Source of the DNA: Cloeon dipterum
Lineage: Eukaryota; Arthropoda; Insecta; Ephemeroptera; Baetidae
DNA length: 64,000 bases
Direction: 5' to 3'
Assembly (NCBI RefSeq): GCF_949628265.1
Contig: NC_088790.1
Coordinates: forward strand, 24,680,545-24,744,544
The notes beneath the pieces were generated by a model, which was not told the DNA's origin, did not search any database, and saw nothing but the letters and a program-made list of their open reading frames with translations. Both the position numbers and the translations under genes were made by a program. This document shows, piece by piece, positions 1 to 12,700 of the stretch (position 1 is the first letter of the stretch; each line of letters starts with the position of its first letter).

Positions 1-3000
1 CCCTGCCCAGGCTCGAGTTTTACCGCAATCAATCTCTACAGACTAAAAAGAAGCCGACGCTTGGAGAGCTGTACGAAGGGATTACTGAAATTGAGGTTCG
101 TCATCGCTGATGAATATTAAAACCAGATTTGACTTCTATTATTATTTTCTGCAGCTTTGGAATTAAAATAAATTGAAATTCGTCTTTTTCATGAAGCATA
201 TCTCACGATTTATGTTCAAAATTACTTGTATCTTGATCTATTTCTTTTATTTTTAAAGATTTAAATCATAATAATAGAAATCATCAAGGGAACCTTTTTT
301 AAAATTTAGCAAATTATATTTTGGACTATTGCTCGTTCTACAATTAATCAATTTTTAACTATTGTTAACTTCAAGGATTTGTTTTTCACTCTCAAAATGT
401 GTCATGGGAAACCTAAAAAATTGTTTATAAAATTAATAATTTCGTAACGTCCCTAGTCGTTTAAGCAGAATTTTTTTACTGAACGTCTCGCACTCCATTA
501 AAATAGTTATAATTCGAACTTAAAATTAGGAGGCGATCGATCCAAGTATTAAAAGTGAAAGCAGTCACGCGATAAAGTTATCCAAGGAGTGCTGAATGCA
601 GTCCTCCTGATTATATGAGGCGTCATGCTGTTTCTCCGACTCTCTTGGGTCGTGGCACATGCCGGAATAGGCGAGTGTTTTATTCCTATCAGACCACAAG
701 TTATAACTGGCTCTCAATATTGTATTTGTAGAGTATTCCTTTTAATCTGTCTCTCCTATAAGTTTTGGCTTCACAATAGAACCCTATTTCATTTTTAAAA
801 CAATTCCTTTTGTGAAATTACCATTTTATCCACGAGGTATATGCTTTACTGTGAAGGCGAAACTTTTAGGAATTAAAGGGGGTAGTTTTAAAACAACGAA
901 GGTGAAGTCAGTTTTTATTATAATGGCATAACCAACCTCAAGTGTCGCCACATTAATTATGAATTTTGCTTTTTGTAAAATTTTAGCTTTGTCTTTGGTC
1001 ACCGTCGTAATTTCAGCCATTATTTGCGTGATTACAACTCTGTCTCTCTCCGCTCTGTGCACCAACGGAGAGGTGAAAGGAGGTTAGAAAATTTAATCCA
1101 ATTAATTGTCCACCTGCAAAAATTTATATTTCGAAGGAGGAATTTATTACGTAATCTCACGCATTCTCGGGGCAGAATTCGGCGCTTCGATCGGGGTTGT
1201 GTTCGCGTTTGCTAACACGGTGGCGGCTGCGATGAACACAATCGGCTTCTGCGACGCGCTGATCACTGTGTGGGACGAGTTCGACATCAAACTCGTCGAC
1301 GGCGGCTTGCACGACGCCTAAATCTGCGGCACCATCGCCTTGCTCGTCATGATTTGCATCTGCATCCTCGGCATGGACTGGGAAGTCAAGGTAAATCTGA
1401 TATTATTTGTTTTAAACTGATTTTGCTCGTGCTATGCAACCGGCGAAGCACTGATGCTTGGCGTCACAGCGTTCAACACTTCTACAAAAGGCGTAGATTG
1501 ATTTTTATTTTTATCAAGAAACTTTGATGGCATGCTAATTAAACTCATCACATTTTGAAACAATAGATTGTTCCAATTTTATTCAGGCTCAAAATGTTCT
1601 GGTTGTAATCATTGCCGCAGCGATGGTGGACTTTGTCGTCGGCACCATATTAGGGCCTACAGACATTATTGAGGGGGTGCAGGGATTTGAAGGGTGGAGC
1701 TGTAAGTGCAATGATTAAAAAAATCATTTTAAAGAAAGTTAAAAATTCAGTGGAACTCTTCCATTGTAACATGGGCCCGGATTTTCGCTTCAGTGAAGGA
1801 ATAAACCAAGATTTCTTCACGGTTTTTGCAATTTTCTTCCCTTTAGTGACAGGAGTGCAAGCTGGAGCAAATATTTCTGGAGATTTGAAGGTGCCAGCAC
1901 AAGATAAATTACTAATCTATATCAAAAAAATTTCTGTGCAGGATCCGGCTGATGCTATTCCGAAAGGCACGTTATTAGCTCTCGCGATTTCAATGGTCTC
2001 GTACGTCGTCTTGATCTTTATGGCAGGTGGAGGGGCTCTGAGAGATGCGAGTGGCGTTATCGGTGAATTATCTAACTCTACCTTTGCTAACTGCACCGCC
2101 AGGAAGTGCCACTTTGGATATCTTTAATAATATCTTTAAATTGTTCATTTTTTATTGTTTTTACAAACAAAAACATACAATAAATATTTTTCGGCTTTTG
2201 TAGTTCTACAACAAATGGTTGGGCTTAACCGGAGCAATCGCCTGCGTGATGATTATTTTTTTGATCAGCCTTACACTACTCTAATCACCGTCGTCATCAT
2301 CATCGTCCTGAGCCTCGTCGTCATGTACAGAAAACCAGGGGAAACGCAATAAAAAGCTATTTTGATCTTTTACTAAACCGATTTGTAGACGTGAACTGGG
2401 GGTCGTCGAAGCAAGCCCAAACGTACAACGTGGCACTGAACTCGGCGTACCAATTGGAACTCACGAATGAGCACGTGAAAAACTACAAGCCGCAAATCGT
2501 GCTGCTCTCTGGAAACCCGGCAGCCAGACCGGCACTCCTGCAGCTCGCCTCGCACCTATCAAAAAGCTGCTCTCTCCTATTGTGCGGAAAAATTGCCACG
2601 GTGTAGCATTGATTTTTTTCTTTTCCCTTTAATTAATTTCAATCAGAATCTCTAACATTGGGGTTTCCTTAAGGCTAGGATTTTTGGATGGTTCTATACT
2701 TTTAAATTCGTTCAATTTCCGAGTGCGAAATTAAATTTGATTTAAGAATTATTTCCAATTTTCAAATGGTATTCGATATTTTTTTTTATAAATTTTGGCA
2801 TTTATAATTAATTAAAATGTAGGTTAAATATTGGTTCTAAACTTTCTCAAAACCGGAGCCCACCGTCAATTTTTGTTACACGCCTTAAAATTCCTACCCT
2901 ATTTTTCTGTTGTTCCTAAGATTATATCAGTGTATTATTTTGCTAAAATAATATATTCCGATTAATTAAATTTTAGGAAAAGTTGTTGCACAGTGAAAGA

Positions 3001-4801
3001 TCCCGTTGCACCAACCAGGCGATGCGGTTCCTCTCGGAAAGCAAAATCCGCGCCTTTTTCAGCGTCGTGGACAACGTGAAATACGCGCAGGGAGTGCGAT
3101 GCCTTAATTCTCCAGGCGAGTGGTGTGGGAAAACTGCGGCTCAACGTGATGATGACGGGCTTCAAAAACGACTGGAGGGACTCGAGCCGTGAGCACCTCA
3201 ATGAGTACTTCACAGTCTTGCAGTAATGTGTTTATTAAATTCTAAAAGTTTTCTTCGAATTTAAATTTTGTAAGTAAAATATAAGTGAGGCGCTTGATAT
3301 GAGGATGGGATTGGTGATATTGCGCGTTGCAGGGGGCCTCGATTATAGTAAGTTCACGGAAAATGACGACCCCGATTAGTGGCTGCTCGCCTTGTCCTAA
3401 TTTGAAGGAAAAGCCTATGTTCTGGTAAATTAATTTTTATCCTGGATTTTTATATCAAATTATATCAGAATCAATAATTTTTAGCAAAATGAGGATGGTG
3501 TGTTAAATAATTTACGTATTAATTTACTGATCAAAGAAGTTTAGACTGTCTCAGTTCTACCATTTTTTCTTTTTCCTAGTTCTTTGGTCGACATATTTTA
3601 CGTTTTGAATATTGCTATAAAATTTCAGCTCAAATTTGGAGTTTTAAAGGTTTGTGGATGATGAATTCAGATAATTATTTCAATAAACTTTGTCACATAG
3701 AACGAAAAACATTTTCCCGGCAATTCTTAATTTAAAAAAAATTACAAACGTTTTTATAAAAAAATATCCAGTAAATTAATTTTAGCGCAGTACAATTTTA
3801 TTTTGTTAAGTATTAATTTTAAATTATATTGGAAATTAAAATTCTTAATAATTTGGTGGAAATGTACAAAAATTTTATCTTTTAATTTGATTCGAGTCAC
3901 ACTTCTTAAAAAAAGAAGATAAATTCATGCTAATTTCCTTACTTCGTAACACGTGAAAGACAATGTTATAAATATATTCTAGAGAAAATTAATTTTTAAT
4001 TTTCCTGGTAGATGTGCAAGTGGAATTTCCTTGCCAGATAACGTGATGTAAAAGGTAACAATTTTCAACTCCCCTCTGAAGAAAGGAACGATCGACGTCT
4101 GGTGGCTTTACGACGACGGCGGTAAGTAAAAATCACAATTTCGGTCGAAAACCTAAAAATATTTAAATCAAGGTCTAACACTGCTTCTGCCTTACATCCT
4201 GCACAGGAGGGCCAAGTGGTCCAACTGCAAACTGCGGATCTTCGGTCTCGTGGAAAGAACAAACAAAATTGACGAGGAGAAACAGTAGTTAGACAATTTT
4301 ATATACAAAAATTATTCATTTATTAATATTCCAGTTTAGAGATTTTGCTGTCAAAGTTCAGGATTAAATCCTCTAGCATTACCATGGTCAGAATTAGCAA
4401 GCCACAGCCGTCCTCAAACGAACTCTTTGAAGATATTGCCAAGCCCTTAAGAATTGGTATTTAATTAATAAAAATGACGAAATACTAAGATAATTATTAA
4501 ATATTTTAAAAGGAGTCGGTGTGGATGCTCATCAAATTCAAACGGAGCAGCATCTTGGGATGAGAGACCTCCTGCAGAAGCACTTGATGGGAGCAAATTT
4601 AATCGTCATGTATGCTGTCAGTCGTACTGAAAAATTGCAGGTGGTTGAATTTTTTTTAATAATAAGGACACTGCCAATGCCGAAAAAGGGAGACGTGTCG
4701 GCGTTGTTGTACATGGCGTGGCTGGAGGTGCTCACCAGGGGCATGCCGCCCTTCCTGCTCGTCAGGGGGAATCAGAAGTCCGTACTCAGCTTTTATGCCT
4801 A
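1..4801 (+). pseudogene. Broken SLC12 Na-(K)-Cl cotransporter gene (NKCC/NCC type), intron-containing
   Basis: Family resemblance is strong along most of the length. Recognisable exons are 1-95 (N-terminal RPTLGEL-like region), about 574-670 (first membrane helix, GVMLFLRLSWVV), 987-1082 (ITTLSLSA, NGEVKGG), 1137-1390 (YYVISRILGAEFG), 1587-1701, 1751-1890 (AGANISGDL), 1942-2117 (DPADAIPKGTLLAL), about 2201-2340, 2389-2600 (VNWGSS, LSGNPAARPALL), 2977-3222, 3286 onward, about 4066-4120, 4172-4288 and 4521-4801, ending LVRGNQKSVLSFYA before a stop. The breaks are: TGA at 616-618 where the family has Trp of NIWGV; a GC donor at 671; TAA at 1319-1321; loss of the region between AGANISGDL and the last membrane helices, leaving only about 80 bp between 2117 and 2201; a frameshift near 2266-2272; a GT donor changed to GG near 2340; a frameshift near 3103-3110; and TAG at 3377-3379. 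Retained introns show it is a decayed duplicate or relic, not a retrocopy. The 5' end lies outside the window. Sequencing error could explain one break but not all of them. Confidence 0.88.
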
Positions 4802-5421
4802 GGAGTGAAGTGATAAAATTGTCGTTTTATCAAAATTTTCCAAAATTGCAGGAGTAGGAAAATCGAATTCATATAATTTCCGGTGGCTTTTTTTAATGAA
4901 AAAATCTAACAATATTATTTTTAATTAATTAACACATTTGGCATAATCAAATTAATTAATATCTATTGGCATTGAACGGATTTGAAGTGTTTGCTTGCCA
5001 GTTTTTAATGGAACGTGACGCTTGTGTAGAACCAAACACAAACAAATATAGGCAGCAGGAGGAAATCAGAGATGTATATTTGCTCACACGAAAATTGTAT
5101 AATATTCAATAGACTGCGGCTTGCTTGCAAACAAAAAGGCGCATATTTATTTCTCCTCGAGTTAAGATGACTGGGCAGAAAGAGCGGCGAATTCGTCTCT
5201 AACCTTCCCGAAATTACGTCACGCGCGCAATACACGGAAAGAGGAGACGCGCGGCGACGGCGGCGGCGGTGTGCGTGTGCGAAATTGATTTGCAGACGTT
5301 GTTCTGGTGCAGCAGGTTGTTGTTGTTGTTGACTGCTGATAAGAAGAGATGGGAGGCAGCTAGCGGGCGTGGGAAAGGGCCAGGTGCGCGCCTCCACCGC
5401 AGGGTGTTAGCCTGCTGCAAA
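4802..5421. other. Intergenic: SLC12 relic to GPCR start
   Basis: AT-rich to about 5140, then GC-rich with a GGC/GCG-rich stretch near 5250-5280 just upstream of the receptor start. This second part is probably receptor promoter and 5' UTR. An upstream ATG at 5269 is in the same frame as the receptor start and open through it. It would add 51 residues with no receptor-like features, so I do not take it as the start. No other gene is seen. Confidence 0.5.
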
Positions 5422-8400
5422 ATGGAGTGGATCATCGCGGCGGTCGACGGCATCCTCATGGTGCTGATCCTCGGCGGCAACTGCATCACGGTCACGGTCA
5501 TCATCAAGAAGCCCAAGCTCGCCACCTCGTCCAACCAGTTCGTCCTTGGCCTCGCGCTCGCCGACATGCTCGTAAGTGTTTGTTTTTTTCAACCCCCGAC
5601 TGACACCTGACAGACACCCCCCAGCAGATAATGCGCGCTAATTGCGCGCACGTCAATTTGCAACTAGACATAATCTAGGTTGTTGCGCTAATTGAGGTCA
5701 TGCAGTAATAGAAATCTGCTGACTCGGAGTGTAATTTAAAAAAATTGGGAACTAATTAAGATATTTTAATAGAAATTTAAATCAGCGTTGCCCTTAAAAT
5801 CAATTAAACGGAAATTATTGAAGGTCTGTTGAAGGGATGAATTCGATTTTCTGCTGATTTAACATTGCGTAATATTAGAAAAAATTAAAAATCATATTTT
5901 CTAGGTGATTTTTACACACAATTAGATTTACAACTAATAAAGAGGAGAATATAGTGGATGGTTTTCTTGGAAAACAGTTGACTATTTTTAGATTGTTTAA
6001 GAAATTTCTGTGATACACGTTAATATCTACTTACAAGGAGAGTGCACCTAATATTAATCGAAAAAAATAAGATTTTGACATCACAATATTTCCAAGTGCG
6101 CTAACTTTGAGAAAAACGGTCCGATTTTTAAATACCAAACGACTTTGAAATCCGCTAAAAAAAACTATTCGATTGATGGGCAATTTTCCTATGTTGTTTA
6201 TCGATTTTTGGCTAAGGTGCACTTTGAACAACACGTAAAAAAACATTTGTGATTTTTCAGGAATTGTTACCAATAAACTAAGATTTTATTTTGGATATCT
6301 TTAATTGCATTGCAATGACGATTCCATCCTAACTTGGGAGGTTTGCTTTCGGCTTTCCGGCTCTCTACTAATTATATGTTGCTGGAATTTCTCCAATGAG
6401 GCCAGTCAGACCCGTGCGCCCATGATATTCGTTCGCGATTTTATTGGGACACGGATGTTCGCTATCAGGGTTTCACCAATCTCGAAAGATATGAACCAAT
6501 AAAAATAAATGAAAAGTGCGCACTACATCGGAAATGTGTTTGCAACGTTTACATAGGTTTTCCGAAAAGAAATAGGCGCTGGAAAATTTTCAAACACATC
6601 AGGAAAACTGTAAATTTTATCATCTTTTAGAATCTGCGCTTGTACTGACAGAGATGTATAACCACAGATTAAAATTAAATTTTAGCTTTTCGTCATAAAT
6701 GTATTATATTCATCAAAAATTAATTTAAATATAATAAAAAAATCATTTTCGTGTAAAGTTAACTATATTTTAAACAAAATATGAAAGAAAATATGTGCTT
6801 TTAGGTCGGCGTGTCGATGCCCTACCACATGACCTTCTACATTTCCGAGGAGATGGGCAACTCGTTGCCTTTGTGCCTGCTGCGATTCGTCCTGATGATC
6901 ATGGCCTGTTCGGCGTCGGTGCTGCATCTAATCTGCATCGCCGTCGACAGATACCTCGCCATCATTTACCCGCTGCGCCACCAAGTCATCGTCACCAAAG
7001 GGTTCGTACCGCCCCTCTCCCCGGCGCTTACAATTAGTTATTTTTACTCAATTGTTTCCATTGTTAGGAGGGCACGCCACGTGATTTTCTGCAACTGGAT
7101 GATAGCAATAGCTATTTCAACAATGCCAATTTACTGGAACGAGTGGCAAGAGCACTCAAAGAGGTGTGCGGTAAGAATAATTATCATTCAGTCATCGTGA
7201 CGATTGTTTTGTTTTTGCTTCAAACGTGTGCTGGTTTGTGAAGTAAACAAAAAATTATATTTTCTAAATTTTGCTCAAATGGTGTCATTTTGATAAAATT
7301 GCAAGGTTTTTCTTTAAAATTTAAATGGAAAATTAAATTCATTTGGCAATTTAGGATTTAAAGATTAACCATCGTGAAAAGAAGAAATTTTGATCATCTT
7401 TCGGAAAATGTGACTCTTCATTAATTCAATTTAAAAAAAATCAAAGCCTTGATAGGTTTTTCCTGTCAAAATAAATTATCCATCTGATCAAAAAAATGTC
7501 TTTAAAAAGTCATGAGATTTAAGATATTTAAAATTTCCTGAAGTTTACGTCTTTCAAACCACATTACATTTTTGCACTATTTCATGCTTAAAAATTTCCT
7601 TGTAAATATTATTGAAAATTGCACTAACACCGCAATGAAGTTAAATATAAATCATCGTATCTCAAACTCACGATATAAAATTTCCTCACAAGCAGAAAGG
7701 GGAATTCCGATGAGTCAAAATACGCTTTTTCTTCTTTCTTTGATAAACTATTTAACTTTTCTCGACGGGTTTGGCTCGACTCTGTTACCTCTCACAATCA
7801 TAAAATAAAACCACGATTGAAATAAAAATAAAAACAAATTATTGTGCTTTTTCAGATTGAGAACATTCTGCCGGCCAATTTTTTCCTCTTCGTGGTGATT
7901 CCGGCGTTTACCTTCCTGCTAGTGATCATGCTGTGTACGTACGTGCGCATCCACAAGGTCGCCTCTTCGCACGCCACCCGCCTCTCTCAGCAGCGGCTCT
8001 CCTGCTCGCAAATCAGCATCCACGTTGGCACCAATGAGATCCAACACCTGCAGAAGGGCAAAAAGTCCATGCAGGCGAGTGGCGGTTTTAATTTCTCTTA
8101 TTATTTTCATGTAATGGAAATAACTGCTGTCATTCGAAATTAAATGAAAAAATAATTATTTGAGTCTTGGTAAATTTTTCAATTTAAACTGCTTGAAAAT
8201 CGACATTTTTTATTTTTAGCACGTGTACCAAAAAATAAAAAATATTTCAAAATTAATTTTTCAGGTGGTTGCACTTGTGCTTGGCTGCTTCTGCGTATGC
8301 TGGTGCCCCTACCTGACCATCAGCACCCTGATTTTGCACGGCTACCGCAGCCAGGTGCTCGAACTGGCGTACAACCTGGCTTTCAGCTTCGCCATGGCCA

Positions 8401-9235
8401 ACTCGTGCATGAATCCAATCATTTACGCTTGGAAAAACCAGGACTTCAAGTGCGCCTTCCAGGTACATCTCCTATTGTTTTTATTAAATATTATGGGGGT
8501 TAAAAGTGTCAAACAGAGAATAAGAAGATGAGCAAAATTCACATTACATAATTGACAGAAATATTTTTATTTTCAATTTTTACAGGTTTTATGAAGCAAA
8601 TTTTGAATAATATCTCATCTCCTTTTGTAGTTAAATTTAAAAAAATAAAAAGGTCCTGTGTGTGCATTGAATTCCTCTCGTCGAACCCAATTGAATGAAT
8701 ACAAAATTTAAGGTCTTTTTGGTCAAGGGTTATTTTACGAGTCATTTTTTTATGTTTTCGTAACAATAAAAACAATTTTTAAATAATATTAAAAACACCC
8801 TCGAATAAGATACCAATGAAGCACGTTAAAACACGCGCGTGAGTAAAATTTTAAGAATGTTCCTTCTTTTTTTTCGAAATTCAATTTGATATTAAAGTTC
8901 CAAAGTCTATAAGTGACATTATTGCAAAAAACCGCACTCCTTTGGACTCTTAATTACTTATTCTCCTCCAATAATTGGAGGATTTACACTAAAAATGCAT
9001 ATCACCGTTCAAAAAAAATTAAAAATGCCCCGGTGATTCAATATTTTTAATTTTTTATCTTTGAAATAATAAACGGACACATTATTTTCAGGAACTGCTG
9101 AGCTGCTGTAGGTCGCCTACTGCTGCAAGTCAGGACGAAATTGTGCGCTCGAGGAGCCAAAGCAATCTGGAAGCCAGGGCATCCGCCTCCACCTCCAGGT
9201 CGTCCATTCACGATTTGCAGGTCGAACGGTTTTAA
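5422..9235 (+). CDS. Class A GPCR, adenosine/biogenic-amine receptor-like, 336 aa
   Basis: Six exons: 5422-5571, 6805-7001, 7068-7170, 7856-8074, 8265-8462, 9092-9235 (sum 1011 bp). The product has seven predicted membrane helices. TM1 is near residues 5-27. TM2 contains LGLALADML, spanning the exon 1/2 junction. TM3 ends in the DRY motif (VDRYLAI). TM4 is WMIAIAIS, and TM5 starts FFLFVVIPAF. TM6 carries CWxP (CVCWCPY) and TM7 NPIIY. Cysteines at the top of TM3 (LPLCLL) and in the second outer loop (SKRCA) can form the usual disulfide. The tail is short, with a CC pair after helix 8 (ELLSCC) that could be palmitoylated, followed by a Ser-rich end. The very short N-terminus, the intracellular loops and the NPIIYAWKN tail resemble adenosine and trace-amine-like receptors, but the ligand cannot be assigned. 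Intron 4 has a GC donor at 8075. AATAAA follows at 9246-9251. The start at MEW is chosen because it puts TM1 at the expected place. Confidence 0.87.
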
Positions 9236-9773
9236 CATTAAATTCAATAAAATTAGTTTAAAATCTTTGTTATTAATTGGTATTAATAAGGCTAGCTGTT
9301 AACTGGAGCCATAAAAATGACTGCACGTGAAAGTAGCTTAGCTTTTTGCAATATGAAGTATCCAGGGCTGCGAATATTCTATTGTAAATAAAATCTAATG
9401 AATTTTAGCATTTCAAAAAATTGCTATCTGTTTTTCAAATTCAAAGAATAATTATTTTAATCATTTTCAACCAAATAATTCACTCATAAGAATAAACTAG
9501 TCCAGTGTTGCCCTGCCGATCCATGAATAATTTTTTTATCTGCCACTGTACCAACGCAGCCCTTATACAATAATTAAATTTATCAAAACATTTGTTATAC
9601 AAATTAAATGTTGTTTGCCCGCAATAAAAAATGTTAATAGGCGTATATCTAGCTTTATTATTCGTGATTGACATCGGACATTTTCAATGAACAATCGCAG
9701 AATCAGATATTACTGTAAAAAAGTCGTTTTTATACATAAGCATCGTACAACTCTGATTTCGCAGCCGATAGAT
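9236..9773. other. Convergent 3' interval between GPCR and ZC3H18
   Basis: AT-rich tail-to-tail spacer. It contains AATAAA for the receptor at 9246-9251 and, read on the minus strand, AATAAA for ZC3H18 at 9654-9659. No coding exon is seen. Confidence 0.6.
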
Positions 9774-12700
9774 TCAAGTGGCTTTCGATTTCTTGCGTTT
9801 AATGGCGTCTTCGACGGCCTTCAATTGCTTCAGCAGCTCCTCTCTGCGCGACGTGGACTTCTTCACCGCCACCTTGGCCTCTGCCGCCACAGGGGCAACC
9901 TCGGCCGCTCTCTTTTTGCTCACAACTAGAACGAAAATTAGGTTTTAGAAGTCGAAAAATTAGGTTTTTATATTAACAGAGAAAAAATAAATTTAATTTA
10001 AGATTTTTTAAATCTACAATTTACAAAAATATAAAAAAACACTTACCTTCTGGTTTGGCTCCAGGTTCATTCTCTTTTAGGGTGAGTCTGATTTGCTGCT
10101 TCTGACCTGACATTTTCAAAGCATCCATCGCCTTCGTCTTCGTTACTGTGTCAGCTCGCCTTGGGACTGTTACATAACATTAATTTCAAGCACTAAAAAT
10201 GGAAAAATAGACAAAAGTTTACCTTTAGCAGGACGCTCGTCTTCGCTGCTGGATGAGTACGAACTGTTTGAGTCCGACGAAGACCCTGACACAGAACTAG
10301 ACCTCTCGTGGTGACGCTTCCTTCCTCGGTCGGATTTGAATCCCCTTTATACAGATGAAAATTTGAGAAATTGCTCGTGGATTATCATCGCTAGAACACT
10401 CACTTTTTAATCACATCGTCGACAGGAGGGTGCCGTTTTGTCATTGGTGGCTCTCGGGGCTCCCTAGGCTTTGTGGGAACCGGTGCCTGAGAGAAATACA
10501 ACATTTTTTTAAGATTAGTAATGTTATGGGTTGCAAACATATCAATATTGGAATGTAATCGATTATTAAAACTTGCTGTATTACTGAATTTTAAAAAATA
10601 AATAAAGAAAAATTATGGACACTGGAAAATGATAAAAACTAAGAGCTCATCATCATCTATAAAATTATGAAACAATTTTCAAGGAAATTAATTAATTATA
10701 ATAAGTTATTTTTCGGGCCGAATTAAAATTAAGGACAATTTTTCTGTAACTCGCTAAAAAAATTAAAATAAACACCTCATATTTAGAAGATTTATAAGCT
10801 GGGTCTCTGGCACTCTTTTTCGGAGCTGGTGCGTGGTTTGAGTAGTGTGAGTCGGATGAACTGGAGCTTCCGGACGAGGATCGGCTGCAGATTCAAAATC
10901 AGTATCAAACAATAATCAATAAATTTAATGTCAAATCACCTTGACGACGAATAAGATGATTCAGAAGAATGAGATCGTTTCCATCCGTCCTTCCTTGTGG
11001 GCGATTTCTGTCTCATCCAAGGGTCGGACCACTCGTCTGCCTTTTGTTTCGTCGGTTTTCTTTGCCTGAATGAGAAAATTACGATAGTAAACATCTATTC
11101 ACGATAAGAATAAACCCTTTCTTACTTTTCCTTGTATTTGGAAGAGTGGTGGCCCCTGGAGTGATGCGAGCCTGGAGAGCTGGACGAGTCTCTGGAGCGG
11201 CGGGCCGAGCGTTCGCCCTTCCCTCGCATCGACTCTCGGAACTCGCGGTTCTGCCGCTCCTTGTAGAGGTTTTCTATCTGCCGGCGCGACGTGTCTTGGG
11301 TTCGCTTCCAGCTCTCCTGCGCGTAGTATTCGTCCTCGCGGCTCGGCCTCCTATATGAATGACTGATAAGGGAACATTAATTTCGTTCTCGCTTCAAAGA
11401 GAACCAAAATCAATGCTAAAGACGGAAAATAAATTAATGAATGTCAGTTTTGGATTTGGACAGAAATAATTATAGATTCTATAAAGCTTTTTTTTACAAA
11501 ATAAAACTCCTAGGGGAGATAAAGACGACTCTACCGGTTCAATTCTAACTCTTAAAACGCGAGATTTGCCAGTGAGAAATGTTTCTAAAGTAACAAAAAT
11601 GGTTTTCGAGTTTCAAATAGAAAATTAAAACGAGCACCACTCTAAAATTTCTATCTGGGACTACTTTAAAGTGGCTTTTCAGATAAATCGAAAGAAAATA
11701 ACCCGTAATGACCTTTGACTTTGTCCGATGACTTTAAATTTGGTGTTCATTTGATCAGGCTTAAAGAGTGGAATTAAATTTTTTTTTAAATTAAAAAATA
11801 AATCTGAAAATCTCAATAAATATTTTTAGAAGATTATCAGTGTTTTTTTTTTAACCAAAACTGTCCCTCATCTTGCTCTCAAAAGTATATTTAAAAAACG
11901 CGCGAAAATTTATAAGAAAAAAAGGAAATATACGCACCCGTATTTTTCCTCGTCTTCGAACCGGTGTAATGGGCTGGCCTGCCGAATATAAAAATCATTT
12001 TCCTTGTCCAAGTCTTCCTGGCCCAGTCCCAGGTTCATTTTCTTCTCCTCAAAGTCCTGGTCGGTTTCTTTCCTCCTCGTCGCCTTTTTCATCATCTGAA
12101 ATTGGGAACTTTGAAAGGCGTTCCAGGCGGGGTTTCTGGTTTTGAACCTCCTTCGCGTGGCGCAGTCCTCGCTCCCAGGCCGACTCGAGGGGCGGCCCAT
12201 CGACAGGGTCGGACGGACCGTAGCCAGGGAATTGTCTGTCGAAGAAAGGGTCGGCACCAGGAGGGCCATTCGTCGGCACCAACGGCCGAACCATGTCGAA
12301 CATGGTGTAGTTTCCTTTGTCCGTCACTCCCGGATGGACGAATCTAAATAATGATTTTTATCTATTATTAATCCAAGTTGAAGTAACGTCGCTTAATTTA
12401 TAAAAAATTGGAAAAAATACACTGTAACCTTGAATAATTTATTGAAAATTTTTAAAGGCGTTTGAAAAATGACCAAATTAAATTTTATTACAGATATTGT
12501 TCGATTTTGGTTTAAGCGACAAGGATTTTCCGTGGTTTTATAGCATTAATTTCTAAAGTATAGAAAATTACGAGAGAAATTGTATTGGCACCAAAACCTA
12601 AATTAATTTTCAAGAAAATGAGATTGAATTTCCTTACCACCCGGGTTTATTTACCACTGGTTTTTATTTTTAACAAATTTTAGAGCAAGATATGCAAGTA

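Noticed and set aside
5269-5421. Upstream in-frame ATG for the GPCR
   Set aside because: Adds 51 residues with no receptor features, including a repeat-derived stretch; the start at 5422 gives the normal short N-terminus.
6305-6502. A GC-richer patch with a 65-codon frame in intron 1 of the receptor
   Set aside because: No family resemblance in any frame and no splice sites that fit the receptor; possibly an old repeat, but unsupported.
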